Assembly (NCBI GenBank): GCA_050084985.1
Contig: JBITNC010000001.1
Location: forward strand, 60,698,001 to 60,762,000
DNA from: Nageia nagi
Lineage: Eukaryota; Pinophyta
Length of the DNA: 64,000 nucleotides
Direction: 5' to 3'
Both the position numbers and the translations under genes were made by a program. Under the pieces are notes generated by a model, which was not told where the DNA came from, searched no databases, and saw only the letters and a list, made by a program, of their open reading frames with translations. Each line of letters begins with the position of its first letter. Position 1 is the stretch's first letter. Positions 33,673 through 44,400 of the stretch are shown piece after piece.

Positions 33673-33905
33673 TGAACCATTTATATCAATTTATGGTGAA
33701 CCATTGATAAACTGAGTTGTCTACATTCTCCCCTTGATGTCCCTTTAGGGTTTGTATGGCCCTTTGGCGTAGCTGAGTTGTCTACATTCTCCCCTTGATG
33801 CAAAGAGGACTCATTGACCCCATGGTGAGTCCTCTTTGCATAGAAAAAAGTTGGATGCAAAGAGTGAACCATTGACCCCATTAAATTTTTTTAATATCCC
33901 CACTT
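33662..33905. other. Scrambled filler-like junction at copia-F end
   Basis: A patchwork of short known pieces. There are two inverted copies of the copia-F PPT-LTR start (33711-33740 and about 33771-33810), one direct piece of the same end (tggtgagtcctctttgcat, near 33823), two repeats of the integrase word ttggatgcaaaga, a copy of the downstream host words gtccctttagggtttgtatgg (also at 34023), and tatatcaatttatg (also at 33903). Two arms GCAAAGAGGACTCA / TGAGTCCTCTTTGC form a 14-bp inverted repeat. This resembles filler DNA from template switching during repair or reverse transcription. Confidence 0.85.
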
Positions 33906-34445
33906 ATATCAATTTATGTTGATCTACAATAAAAAAGGAGAAGGATGCATTGAAAAAATAGTAAAGAGGATTCTGTACAACTCTTGTAAAAATTTCATCC
34001 CCTTGAGGGTTGGTGGCTTGCATGTCCCTTTAGGGTTTGTATGGCCCCTTTGGCCAACTTGCATGCACCTAGAAGAATTGACCCCCTTCAAGGTGGCTCG
34101 TCCTCCTTTGGATTACATGATATTCTTTAGAATAACTTGATTGCATTTATGGTGGTGATCCCCTTTAGGGAAACTCTCCTATCTTTGAGGTAGTGGCCCT
34201 CTTTAGGGAAGCTCACCCTCCTTTGAGGCAACATCCCCCTTCAAAGGTGGGTCGTAAGCCTTTACAGTGGTGGCTTGCTTCAAGGAGACTCACCTACCTT
34301 TGGGTGGGTGCCCCCTTGTAGGGTGGTCACATCCCCTTTAGGGTACACATACCCCTTAGGCAATACATGGCCCCTTGGGTGGTCTCTATAGTCCCCTTAG
34401 GGCAGCTACTCCCTCTTGGGGTGGGCGACCCCTTTGGGAACCCTA
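33906..34445. repeat. GC-rich block with CCCCTTTAGGG-like words
   Basis: From about 33990 the base composition changes to roughly half G+C and a quasi-palindromic word (CCCCTTTAGGG, CCCTTAGGG, CCCTTTGGG) appears about a dozen times at 20-40 bp spacing, mixed with GTGGTGG and CTCACCC. No protein is recognised. A G-rich block lies in the leader of copia-A (45990-46600), so this may be leader sequence of an LTR element. Confidence 0.6.
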
Positions 34446-34990
34446 CACAATCTACTATTTTTTTTTAAATAATTAAAGATAAAAAATAAATTAAGACATT
34501 ATTTTGTAAAAAAAATATTTTCCCTCTTTTTTGTTATATTTCTATATTAAATACACATTTTTTTAATATTATAACTAAAGAAAATAAATACCCTTTTATG
34601 TAATAAAAAGATTTTTTTCCCTTTTTTAAATTTACAAAATATGGATAATTATCCTTTCAAAATGATAGGATCATTTGCAAATTTTTATAATAGTAAACAT
34701 TTTTGGAGAAAAAATACATGTAAAAAAATTACAAAATGTATAAATATATATATAGATATATTACAAATTTGTACTACTAACATGTGAATAACATAAAATG
34801 TTATATTTTAACACATTACTTTAGCATAAAACATGTTAGTGTAGATCTCAAATTTCAACTTCGAAAATAAGAGATTGAAATGGTATAACCATTGAAGTTT
34901 CCATAAAAATGAAACAAGTTTAGAGGTTAGATATACCTTTAATGACATTTACTAGAAATAAATTATTTAATTTACTTTGTATTAAAGCAA
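34446..34990. other. AT-rich block following the GC-rich block
   Basis: Poly-A/T-rich, with aacatgttagt/acatgtgaataac words. The same succession, a GC-rich block then AT-rich sequence with aaaatatgttagt words, occurs in the leader of copia-A (46620-47110). No coding sequence seen. Confidence 0.4.
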
Positions 34991-35189
34991 TGAGTGCATG
35001 GTAACAAATATTTAAAATTAGGCAAAATTCAACCTTGCCATGAAGGAAATTCATCTAGAATGTAGCCCAATGGTTAAAGTAATGTAGGGAACAAGGATAG
35101 AACAAGACTAGACTCAAAACCTTGTGAGAATGGTAAAGTGTGCTACTTCAGGAGAAACCATTTATATAGGCAACCATAAATAAAATTTT

Positions 35190-36300
35190 GGAACTAGAAT
35201 TCACTAGGAAATTGGTGAGTATTAATGTCCCTAAAATTATCACTGAAGTAGGCAAAAGTGATTTACAAAATGCCTTAGTCGGTAGGTTTGTAGGAATAAG
35301 GCCCCCAATTGAACTCATTTGAAGCTGGATTTAGGAAAGATGGAGTACCAAAGGGCCCATTTCTCTGATTTTGCTTCCCAATGAATTCTCAATTTTCAAG
35401 TTTCAATTTGAAGAAGATCTATACAAGGTCATAGAATTAGGTCCATGGTTTCTTGGAAAGAAAGGGCTTGTCATCAAGCAATGGGATAAGAGCTTCTTAC
35501 TATAAATAGAAAATTTCAACCTTATACCCACTTGGGTTTCATTTCAGGTTTGCATCCATCTTGCTAGCATTCAAACATTATAGCAAGAGTGGCCAAGGTA
35601 ATTGAAATATTGGTGATAATTGAGAGAGCCACATGATTGAGATAAAAACTCATGGATGCTAGGTTCATTGCAAACATTGACATCACCAAACCCCTACAAA
35701 AAGAAGTCAAAAAAATACTAAAGAAATCAAAGCTTGGATTCAACTGATATTCTATAATAATCTTATGGGATAATGTGGCATATGGAAGAGCTTTGATCAC
35801 TATGCTAAAGACTACCAAAAAAAAGCTAAGGATGATGATAGAAAAAGCCAAACAAATTAGACAATGCAAATAAGATGGTGCTAATGATTGGAAAATGGTG
35901 CAAAAAGGTAAGGGTTGGAAAAGTAGGGTGAACACCAATAGATAAGCAAATAAAAATCCTTGAAAATCTTAGATAAAATCCAAAAGGAAAGAAATACAAC
36001 TTCCAGACCATCTACCGCTAGAAACCCATATGCAATTCTAGGCATATTGGAGGGTATCGATAGGGATAATATTGAATATAACATATACTTGTCTAAGAAA
36101 AAAGTAATGGATATGTAAATCAATAATTAGATAGAAGGGGTGGATGAAGAAGAGGAGATAAGAAGGGTAATCAAAAAAGCTAAAAATGTAGATAGTCAAG
36201 CCATAACCACAATCACACAATAATATAATATAGGAATGGATATACCATCTAGGAACATCTTGAACACCAAGAAAGCACCAAATGTGGGGAAGAACCACCC
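35190..36300 (+). pseudogene. LINE-G ORF1 (DUF4283-like RNA-binding protein)
   Basis: Plus-strand reading gives VGRFVGIRPPIEL, FQFEEDLYKVIELGPWFLGK and KGLVIKQWDKSF, then PTWVSFQVCIHL. This matches the DUF4283 pattern of plant LINE ORF1 proteins (GPWF.GK and PVWV.. landmarks). The following basic linker to 36300 has no clear domain. ORF1 binds element RNA in the retrotransposition particle. Stops interrupt the reading several times. Open frames on the opposite strand here (35564-35938, 36038-36298) are antisense shadows. Confidence 0.75.
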
Positions 36301-36416
36301 AAAAAGACCTTCCTCTAGTTATTTGAGGAATTGATTTACTAAATAAGATATTGATAATGGGAGATAATGCACTCTAGAGCAGAGGGGAGGCCACTTAGCC
36401 TTTGTGACCCTTAACG

Positions 36417-37144
36417 AGGTCCTACCTTGGAACATCAAGGGTTGTAATGCCCTTGGTAAAAAGAGATCCTTTAGTGATATTTGATGTGATAAAAAATAAA
36501 ACATGGTGTTGATACAAGAATCAAAAGCTAAGGAAGATAGTATAATTGACACAAAGAGAAAATTTTATAAGGATGCCAACTTTCAATGGTAGAATTTAGA
36601 TGATAACTCAGGAGGGCTAATGCTGTATGGGATCCAAACATAATGAAGCTGGGGAACTATCATTGTGAAAATTGATTGAGTAGATATATCCACACTTCAA
36701 TAATCAATGTTGAACATAATTTTGAGTTTATCATTACAAACCTATATGCTCCCAACAACTATGTGGAAAGAAGGAAAGTTTTTGGTCACTAACTAAATAT
36801 AGAATATTATTCCTAGATATCCCTTGTATCATTATGGGGGATTTCAATATAATCCTCCATCCATACAAAAATTAGGGGGAGGTAAAGAAAAAGAGAGTGA
36901 TATGGATGATATTAAGAACTTTCTGGACAATAATAGTCTAATTGATCTGGACTTGACAAGTACATATTTCACATGGAATAATATGCAAATGGAAGATGAT
37001 TTGATCCAAACCAAACTTGATAGAGAAGTGTGCTCCCCTTCATGGTTGGAAAAATTCCTTAACTATGCTTTATTGTCTCAAATCAAAATAATTTCAGATC
37101 ACCTCCCATTACTATTGCAAGCTTCTCAATGTATGAAGAAATAA
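36417..37144 (+). pseudogene. LINE-G ORF2 endonuclease domain
   Basis: Begins with PWNIKGCNALGK (usual SWNIRGLG...K), then LIQESKAKE (usual QETK catalytic Glu), a MGDFN-like region degraded to GGFQYN at about 36838, and in the open frame 36824-37144 SLIDLDLTSTYFTWNN, LDREVCSPSWLEKF and ISDHLPLL. The ISDHxP motif is the catalytic His end of AP-like endonucleases. The enzyme nicks target DNA for target-primed reverse transcription. Frame breaks and the changed GDFN box make it inactive. Confidence 0.82.
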
Positions 37145-37259
37145 GTGCCTTCAAATTTGAGATAATATGGATCACTCATCCTTAACTAGATGAAAAAATA
37201 GAGGAATGGTGAAACACAAAGATAAATGGGATAAAACTGTTCCAACTTTAGAATAAATT

Positions 37260-39900
37260 ATGCATTGTGAAAGAAACTTTAAACCATTGGAGTAAGCATA
37301 ACTTCAAACATATTGATAGAGAAAAAGAAGAACTAAGAAGAGAACTTTATCATAACAAAACTTTAATAAAAAAATATGGTAGATCTCTTGAAATAGCCAC
37401 TAGAGAAAATATCCTTAGAGAACAATCCCAAGCTATCATGAAGAGAGAAGAAATCTTCTAGAAGCAAAAATTTAGGATATCATGGATTAAAGTAGGGAAC
37501 ATAAATATAAAATTCTTTACACTTTCTACATTAAGGAGAAGGTCTTGAATAGAATCACCATGCTGGAAAAAGAAGATAAGAGTATAACAAGAATGAAGCC
37601 AAAATCAAAGAGATGGCAGTCTCCTTATACATAAACCTCCTCATAAAATTAGTAAAAGAAAACTAAAACACTGCTAGAGAGCTTCATGACAACATCCCCC
37701 CTCTTATCAATGAAGAAGATAATATGAAATTACTAGCCCCCTTTTCTAAAGAGGAGATCATTTCTATAGTATTCATGATGGATAAGGATAAAGCACTAGA
37801 GCCTAATGGTTTTTCTACAAGGTTCTTTCACCATTTTTGGGATATAATTAGGGAAGATGTGGCAAAAGCCATCCAATAATTCCAAAGACATAATACCCTT
37901 CTCAAGAGCTAGAATTTTAATTTCTTGACTCTCATACCAAAAGTTCAAGGAGCAAATAATCTTAAAAACTTTAGGCCTATAGGCCTTTGTAACATAACTT
38001 ACAAAATCATCACTAAGCTGCATGCAAATAGAATGGCTAAAATTATTCCCAAAATCATCTCTATCAAACAAGATGGCTTTGTAAGAGATAGAAAAATATT
38101 TTATGGAATTATCTTGATGCATGAGACCACACACTCCATCAAATCTTCAAAAGAAGAGGCTATGATCATTAAAATTAACATGCAAAAAGCCTATGATAGA
38201 GTTGCATGGAAATTTCTAGATCAAATCTTGGAGAGGTTTGGATTTTAGAAATAGTGGAGAACTTGGGTGAGCAAATGCATTTCTACTACCACTTTCTCTA
38301 TCCTTGTTAATGGTGAAGCAATTAGATTCTTCAATTCCTCTAGAGGTTTAAGGTAAGGGGAATCTTTTTCACCTTACCTATTTATCACTATGGTAGAGGC
38401 TCTTGGTAGATGCCTAAAGAGAGCCAATTAGACTAGTATTATAAGAGGAATTAGACCCTCTCAAAATGACTCTCCCATCACTCATCACCAATTTGTTGAT
38501 GGTACTATCTTAGTTGGCAAAGCAAGTATAGAAGAAGCCAAAGTCATGAAACCCATATTTGAGAAATATGAATTAGCTTTAGACTAGAAAGTTAATTATG
38601 ACAAAACTAACATTTACTTCTTCAACACTCCCCCTTGGAGAAGTACACTAATGTCTCAAATCTTCCAATGTCAAATGGGTACTCTCCCATCCACCAATCT
38701 AGGTATGCCTCTATTTAAAGGCCATTTCTAGAGAAATTTTTGGAACAAAGTAATGGATAGACTAAAAAATAAAATGGTAGGGTGGAAAGGTACCCTAATA
38801 AGTATGTAAGGGAAAATCTAACATGTTAAAGCCTTTCTTCAAAGTATCCCTATGTATATGGCCAACATTTTCAAAATCCCTACATTAGTTGCTGAAAAGA
38901 TTGACAAATATGTAGAAACTTCATTTAGACTAGTACAAAAGAAAAGAAAAGGATGTCCTAGTATATGGTTTGTAGGAAAAAGAGTGAAGGAGGATTGGGA
39001 ATTAGACAAATCAAATTAGTCAATCAAGTAATGTAGATGAAATTAGCATTATGATAGAATGATGGTAGAGAATGGATCAAGGTCTACAAAAATAAATGTC
39101 TTGAAGGGATCAATAGCTTTCTGAACCTATAAAATCCTCCTACAGGCTCATCTTTCTAGAATGGACTAGTAGAAATGAGAGACCCCATTACAAAAAATGT
39201 TGTATGGGAAGTCAATAATGTTTTGGGATGAAAAATGGATTGGCCCCACCTCCCTAGCAGACCAACTAGAATGGACCTCCTTAATACTATGGAAAAATAC
39301 TAAGATTGGGCTTATAATATTTGACTACATATCTCAAAATGAAGAGAACTCTCAATGGTCCATTCCTATGCCCAACAACCCCATGTTTGTAGAATTAAGA
39401 ACTTAGCTTCTCCAGAGACTAGACAGAATTCCACTATATCCCACTCAAAAATTAAACTATCTATTTTAGGTGGATGAGAAAGGAAAAAAAATATTATTCA
39501 ATAAAAATTAGTTACAACTTCCTTAATCAAAATTGAATGGATAGCAAAAAATGATTATGGGAAAAGTGTCTGGATAAAAGGCTTATCCACAAAATTGCCA
39601 GCTTCCTTTAGGCAATAGTTCTAAGGAAAATCCACACAATGATGTGCTCAAAAGAATAGGAATGAGTTTCCCAAGTAGATGCATTCTATGTAATAATGTT
39701 AAAGAAACAACAAAACACATTTTCCTTTAATGTGAATATGCTAAGAAGGTATGGGTGACATCTCATTCATTAGCTAGTATGGTTGAGAAATAGAGATTGA
39801 AAGACAAACATTAGAGGTACAAATTGATTTCAGAAATGATCCCTCCACATATTTTCTAGGTAATATGGAAGGAATGGAATGAGAAATTATTCAAGGAATG
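37260..39900 (+). pseudogene. LINE-G ORF2 reverse transcriptase and zf-RVT end
   Basis: 37267-37461 is the spacer after endonuclease (LNHWSKHNFKHIDREKEELR). RT follows: ALEPNGFSTRFFHHFW, then 37925-38248 with MTLIPKVQGANNLKNFRPIG, ITYKIITKLHANRM, IKQDGFVRDR and INMQKAYDRVAW (motif A Asp). The catalytic box at about 38490 reads QFVDGT in place of YADDT, so an active aspartate is lost. A C-terminal zinc-binding pattern RCILCNN...HIFL.CEYAKKVW lies at 39680-39760. It is interrupted by many stops; inactive. Confidence 0.85.
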
Positions 39901-40080
39901 CAGCCAAAACCTGGCCAAAATGTGGAAATAATACATAAGCTTACTTCAAGAGAATATGGACTACTACATCCAACTAGACCCCACCAATGATGCTGAGTCA
40001 TTCTCCCTCTAATGCCAGATCCTCCTAGAGCCCATCCTTTCCATCTCAAATGCTAAAATAAGGAAATCCCAATCTATTGG

Positions 40081-41930
40081 ATGATATGGACTACCACAAA
40101 TGAAGTAATAGGGGATGATGTGATCATAGGCACATTGCAAATTTTGAATTGCCCCTCCAATATTAATTCCTTAACTTATGTGACTAATAGAAATGAGCCA
40201 AAACATGATGAGTACAAACTTTAAGGTGGAAGTCAGAGAGGTGGAAAACTTCACCTTACTTTAGATATCATCCTTGATCCACTACTTACACCACTTCAAA
40301 AATCCAATTTAGCTCCTCTACATGTAAGTATTGCTACCCCGATCATGGGTAAGAGTTGCATGGGTAAACCAAACAACTTTTGTGAAGTTCAAGGGGATCA
40401 CAATGTATGGGATATAATTTATAAAAAAGGGGTGCAAAGTTATATCATGAATTATCAGGGCCATGAACCTACTTTGGAAGACAAGATGGTAAGCAACTAT
40501 GATAATGGATGGATGATAATTGGAATAGTCCAAGTCCATCTCTCCATGGAAGTAATTATAGAAGATAATGCCTTAATTCTTGAGGGGAGACTATTAAAAC
40601 AAAAATCAAAGGTTAGGCCCAAGGAATTTTAAGCATTTTTTGGCCCTGGGAAATCCCTTATTAAAAAAAGGATTGGAATTGATCATGAAAGGCTCTTGGC
40701 ACTATGGATCACATCTCCAAATGGGTGACTAAATACTTCATGCTGGATGGTAGGTACACTATTATTTTTGGCCCTAACGTGGTTCTTCTATGTCATTTCA
40801 TATGGGGGGAGACATTTTGTATCTATTTCCCTTTCTTTCTTAGGGAATTGATTACGACCTTTGTTAGTTAAGTCAAGAATAGAAAATAAATCCAATTAAG
40901 ACACCTAGGCCTTATCACATTCCTCTATTGGGAAGCCTTCATGGAAACCCTAGGGAAAAAATCAATTTTAGTTAGGTAGTCAAAGGAAGTAGCTCTGGTA
41001 AAGATATCCCAATGAAATCTAGAAAGGTTAAGGAGAGAACCTATAGAAAAGAGCCCCAACGTACTCCAAGTCTAACCAAAAAGAAAAAACCAAATGAGAA
41101 ACATGATAGGAAAAAGGAAAAAATAATAGAGAAGGTTAGATCCCCTAGCAAGCCTAAGAGTAGTCATAAGTTCTTTATGGCACACACCCCTCAAACTAAC
41201 CATTGAATGTTAACTAGATCCCAAAGCTCTAAGGGAAAAAAGGTAAATCCTAAATAATATAGGGATAATGTTATGAATATTCAAGATGAAAGCCAAGTCA
41301 AGGAAACCCCCATGGACCCTACTAAAAAATAGAAAAAAACCCCTCCCTCTTATCCAAAAAAGATTTTTAGACCACCATTTCCATAGGAGGAACATCAAAA
41401 GAGCCATTAGAGCTATAAGAACCTCCATAAAAAATCCCTAAGCCTATCATGGACCCTAAGACATAGGCCATAGAAGATACCCCTAAGAAGAATCATGGGG
41501 GTGACTATGCAAAGCCTGCTACAGATAAGGAACAAAAAGTTTGAGGAATGTGAAGCTATGCCTACCCCTATTGTTAGGTCATAAGCTATACATTCTGATA
41601 ATATGCCTCCTGATATTCCATCACAGACACAAGAACAATCTAGGCAAAGTAAAAATATGGAATAAACTCAACCCAACAAAGAATGAAACCCCTTAAAGAA
41701 GAGAAATGCAGAAGAAAGGCACAACCCTAAAGCAAAAGATAAGACCCCCAAGATTCTTAATATTAAGCCTCTAGCTTGGGTCCTAACATACCATCCCATT
41801 CCCATAGATGATGCCTCAATACTATGATTCAAAGTCCAAACCAGAGTTGAAGTAAAAAAGAAACAAAAGTAGGTTACTCGTAGAAGGAAAGGGGGGAAGA
41901 AATCTTAATTTCTAGCATGTTATAAGTTAT
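40081..41930 (+). pseudogene. Unrecognised decayed coding-like region
   Basis: Plus-strand readings look protein-like but match no family I know. 40345-40632 is open for 95 codons (GDHNVWDIIYKKGVQSYIMN, MSMEVIIED-like, LILEGRLLKQKSKVRPKEF). After a stop comes ISKWVTKYFMLDGRYTIIFG and VVLLCHFIW near 40700-40800. Next is a Lys-rich stretch (41012-41206, PSLTKKKKPNEKHDRKKEK). It ends with decayed sequence to 41930. Order and composition (compact part, basic tail) would suit a gag or other nucleic-acid-binding protein of a repeat. It lies after LINE-G on the same strand inside element E. Confidence 0.4.
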
Positions 41931-42200
41931 GCTCACTCGTAGAATATAGTATGTATTATAGTTTGACATATATTCTAATGAAGTTATGGAATTTTTTTAG
42001 GTACTATCTATCCTCTTTTTGGCTACCACTAAGTATAGCTAGGTAACTATTTTAATTTACTGAAATCATTTTTGTGACCATTTTTGGGGATCTAACCTAA
42101 ACTCCATGTTTTGATAATATAATTTACCTTTTATTATCACCTATAGTGAGGTTTAACTCAAGATGATAAAACTAAAATTTTAAGGAGATGACCACAAGGA

Positions 42201-42213
42201 GGCTCTTATACCA
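42201..42213 (-). other. Primer-binding site of element E
   Basis: Minus strand reads TGGTATAAGAGCC two bases after the LTR end CCTTCA; differs by one base from the iMet-type TGGTATCAGAGCC. Confidence 0.75.
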
Positions 42214-42215
42214 CA

Positions 42216-42831
42216 TGAAGGAATTGAAGAATTCCACAACCAAGATCAATTGTACAAACTCTAACAAATTAGTAGTCAAATTACTCTTCAAAATAAAAAT
42301 CTCTTGAAAGACACAACAATAAGCAATCTTAAAAAGAAGCACATAATAAGTATAGTGGTTCCTCTCTAAGAGAGTACATCCACTTGAATCTAAATCTATT
42401 AATTCTCAAGAAAAAATCTAAACTAATTGCATAACAATGCTTCTACAAGTGTACGTTTTACAACAAGCCTAGCCTTCCTTTTATAGGCATAAATCCTACT
42501 TTGGTACACCCTTTATACCAACATCCATAGGATATCCACATCCTCACATTAGGTGATAATGGTAGGTGGAAGACTTTTTACCCATACCAATTACACATGC
42601 CCATACTTAAATTTTAAGAATGTGGGACTAAATGCATATGTAGATATGCCCTAATATAAAATAGATGGGGTTCTACATTTGCATATGGATAATCCACATA
42701 ATAAATGGATTATTCCATATTATAAAATATTTTCCTTCTAACTTAGGTATTGTATATGTTACTTTATTTTTAATTAATTAGGAATGATACACCTATGTTA
42801 TTTATACAATAATGCATTATAAGTTCTAATA
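42216..42831 (-). repeat. 5' LTR of element E
   Basis: Partner of 21493-22154. Minus strand starts TATTAGAACTT (TG mutated) and ends ATTCCTTCA. GAAAT follows at 42832-42836, the target duplication. Confidence 0.9.
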
Positions 42832-42836
42832 GAAAT

Positions 42837-43500
42837 ATCATCCTATTGAAGTCATTGATGAAGGTCAAGATGTAAGAAGCTGCCCTAAGAGACTTAGTTT
42901 CAAATGGACCTATCAAATTTGAATGCATAAGCTGAAGAGGTTATGATGCCCTTTTTTCCTTATATTTTTCAAAATTTTGTCTATTCATCTTGCCTAAGAT
43001 GCACTTCAAGACCAATTGTGGGTGATATCGATGATAAACCTTTCACAAGTTCTTGATTTTTTCATATCTTGAGTGCTCTTATGGTTATGGTATCCTAATC
43101 AATGGTGTAGAAGATTTCCCCTATAGTAAATATTTGTAGTAAGGCACATATTTTTTGGCACTTGATCTATAATGTAGAGATCATCTTTCATTGATCCTTT
43201 CACCAAAGTGGCAAGTCCATTTTTAATGCGTTAGGAGTGTGAGTTGAACTTGAATGAGTACACTATCCTTGCAACTTGAATTATGAAAAGAAGGTTCATA
43301 TTGAGTTTAGGAACATAGAGCATATTTTCAAGAACCTTCCCATGTATAAACAAATTCCAAATCCCTTGGAATTTAGGGATAGAATTATCACCTATCACAA
43401 CTACATCCTTTCTATACTTACGAAAATTTTCAAATATATCCTTTTCAAAATACATGTGATTAGTTCACCTAGAGTCAAAAATCCAATCATTCGAGAAAGC
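42837..43500 (-). pseudogene. Copia-A protease to first half of integrase
   Basis: Minus-strand motifs in order: DWIFDSR at about 43480 (protease DSG changed to DSR, then a stop), TNHMYFEKD, the frame 43231-43455 with VVVIGDNSIP, VLENMLYVPKLNMNLL and IIQVAR (GAG-pre-integrase), then LGKMNRQNF and HSNLIGPFETKSLRAASYIL (first catalytic Asp is Asn in HSNLIGP) and FINDFNRMIF ending at the E insertion. The integrase continues at 21491. Region encodes polyprotein cleavage and DNA insertion functions; not active. Confidence 0.85.
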
Positions 43501-44400
43501 ATGAGACTTGAAGTAAAGACCAAAAATAAAAGCAAATTTATTATTCTTTTTATTTCATTTGAATTTGTTTGATTTTTTAGTTCCTTTGCCACCTTGTTCT
43601 TTCTTTTGCTTGTATCAATATGATTGCTTATGACCATAGATACCACAATTACCATCAAATTTGTCTTTGAATTTGGATTTTCCATACTTCTCTTAACAAT
43701 TCTATTATTTATTTCCACCTTTCTTGAAATCCTTTTTTGAAGCATGGGAATATTTCTTTCAATTGTGGATTTTCTTTTTGAAGTGAGTCTTCATTGGTCC
43801 AAGTTCCATAGGATGCTCCTTAGGAATGGAGATCAACAACTTTTTGTTGAGATTTTCCTCATATTTTAGGAGAACCCTTGAAATATTTTCCATGGCATTG
43901 AGCCTTGTTTCAATAACTATCATGAAGTGAATAATTTTAGAAGAGAGACTTTAAAGGATGATGAACACCATAAACTTATCATTGATCCAATTGCATCCAC
44001 ATCCCACAAGTTGGGTCCTAAGATTAACAATCTTTTTCAAGTATATTGCAACACTTTCATTTTCCTCTTGACATGATTACAATAATTTTTTAAGAATGGT
44101 GAACCTCCTAGAGAATTTGGAGTTGAGGTAGATTTTCTTCAATCTGTACCAAGCTTCTTTTATGGAGTTTAAAGAGGAGATCATGAGGAGAATTTCATTT
44201 AAAACTACATGAAAGATCATAGAGATTGCCAACTCATTCTTTGTGTTGTAAGCCTTAAGTGCCTTCTCATATATTGGATTAACTTGGTTTTCATCTATAG
44301 TTTGTCACATTTTTCATGCTTGGAGTTCTAATTTCATCTTAGGTTCCCAAATACCATAGTTGGAATAGTCTAGGATATGCTTGGATATAAAGGAGTCTCC
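43501..44400 (-). pseudogene. Copia-A gag remnant
   Basis: Minus-strand translation from about 44400: MGDSFISKHILDYSNYGIWE, PKMKLELQA, NPIYEKALKAYNTKNELAIS, IKEAWYRLKKIYLN and EENESVAIYLKK, which is a copia gag core (usual LNG.NY..W..KM and W..L...Y). A degraded zinc knuckle, NCGIYGHKQSY, is at about 43610-43650 and lacks one Cys at each end. Frame breaks are present. Confidence 0.8.

Larger units (their letters stand above)
35000..40080 (+). mobile_element. LINE-G: L1-type non-LTR retrotransposon, decayed
   Basis: Plus-strand order: ORF1 with DUF4283-like domain (35190-35560), linker to about 36300, ORF2 with AP-type endonuclease (36417-37144), reverse transcriptase (37700-38600) and a zf-RVT zinc-binding end (39640-39760). 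This order is that of plant L1-clade LINEs. Length of about 5 kb is close to full. Stops and frameshifts are numerous. The 5' boundary is approximate, the poly(A) tail was not found and flanking duplications were not seen, so the borders are soft. Confidence 0.85.
21493..42831 (-). mobile_element. Element E: pol-less LTR element inserted in copia-A integrase
   Basis: Two LTRs of the same orientation (21493-22154 and 42216-42831), a PBS beside the 5' LTR (42201-42213, minus TGGTATAAGAGCC), and a purine tract AAGAAGGAG beside the 3' LTR (22155-22163). Flanks AAAAT (21488-21492) and GAAAT (42832-42836) form a 5-bp target duplication with one difference. The copia-A integrase resumes across it. 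Apart from later insertions (copia-F, LINE-G and probably 40081-41930) the interior has minisatellites and non-coding sequence and no minus-strand pol. LTR termini and 3' region resemble copia-A, so E is probably a non-autonomous relative (LARD type). Confidence 0.85.

Noticed and set aside
35045-35120. tRNA-like words (tagcccaatggttaaag, gactcaaaacc)
   Set aside because: No acceptor stem or anticodon arm can be drawn, and the B-box is poor.
35564-36298. Minus-strand open frames rich in Phe/Leu, membrane-like
   Set aside because: They are antisense to the LINE-G ORF1 region, whose plus strand is purine-rich; the complement looks hydrophobic by composition only.
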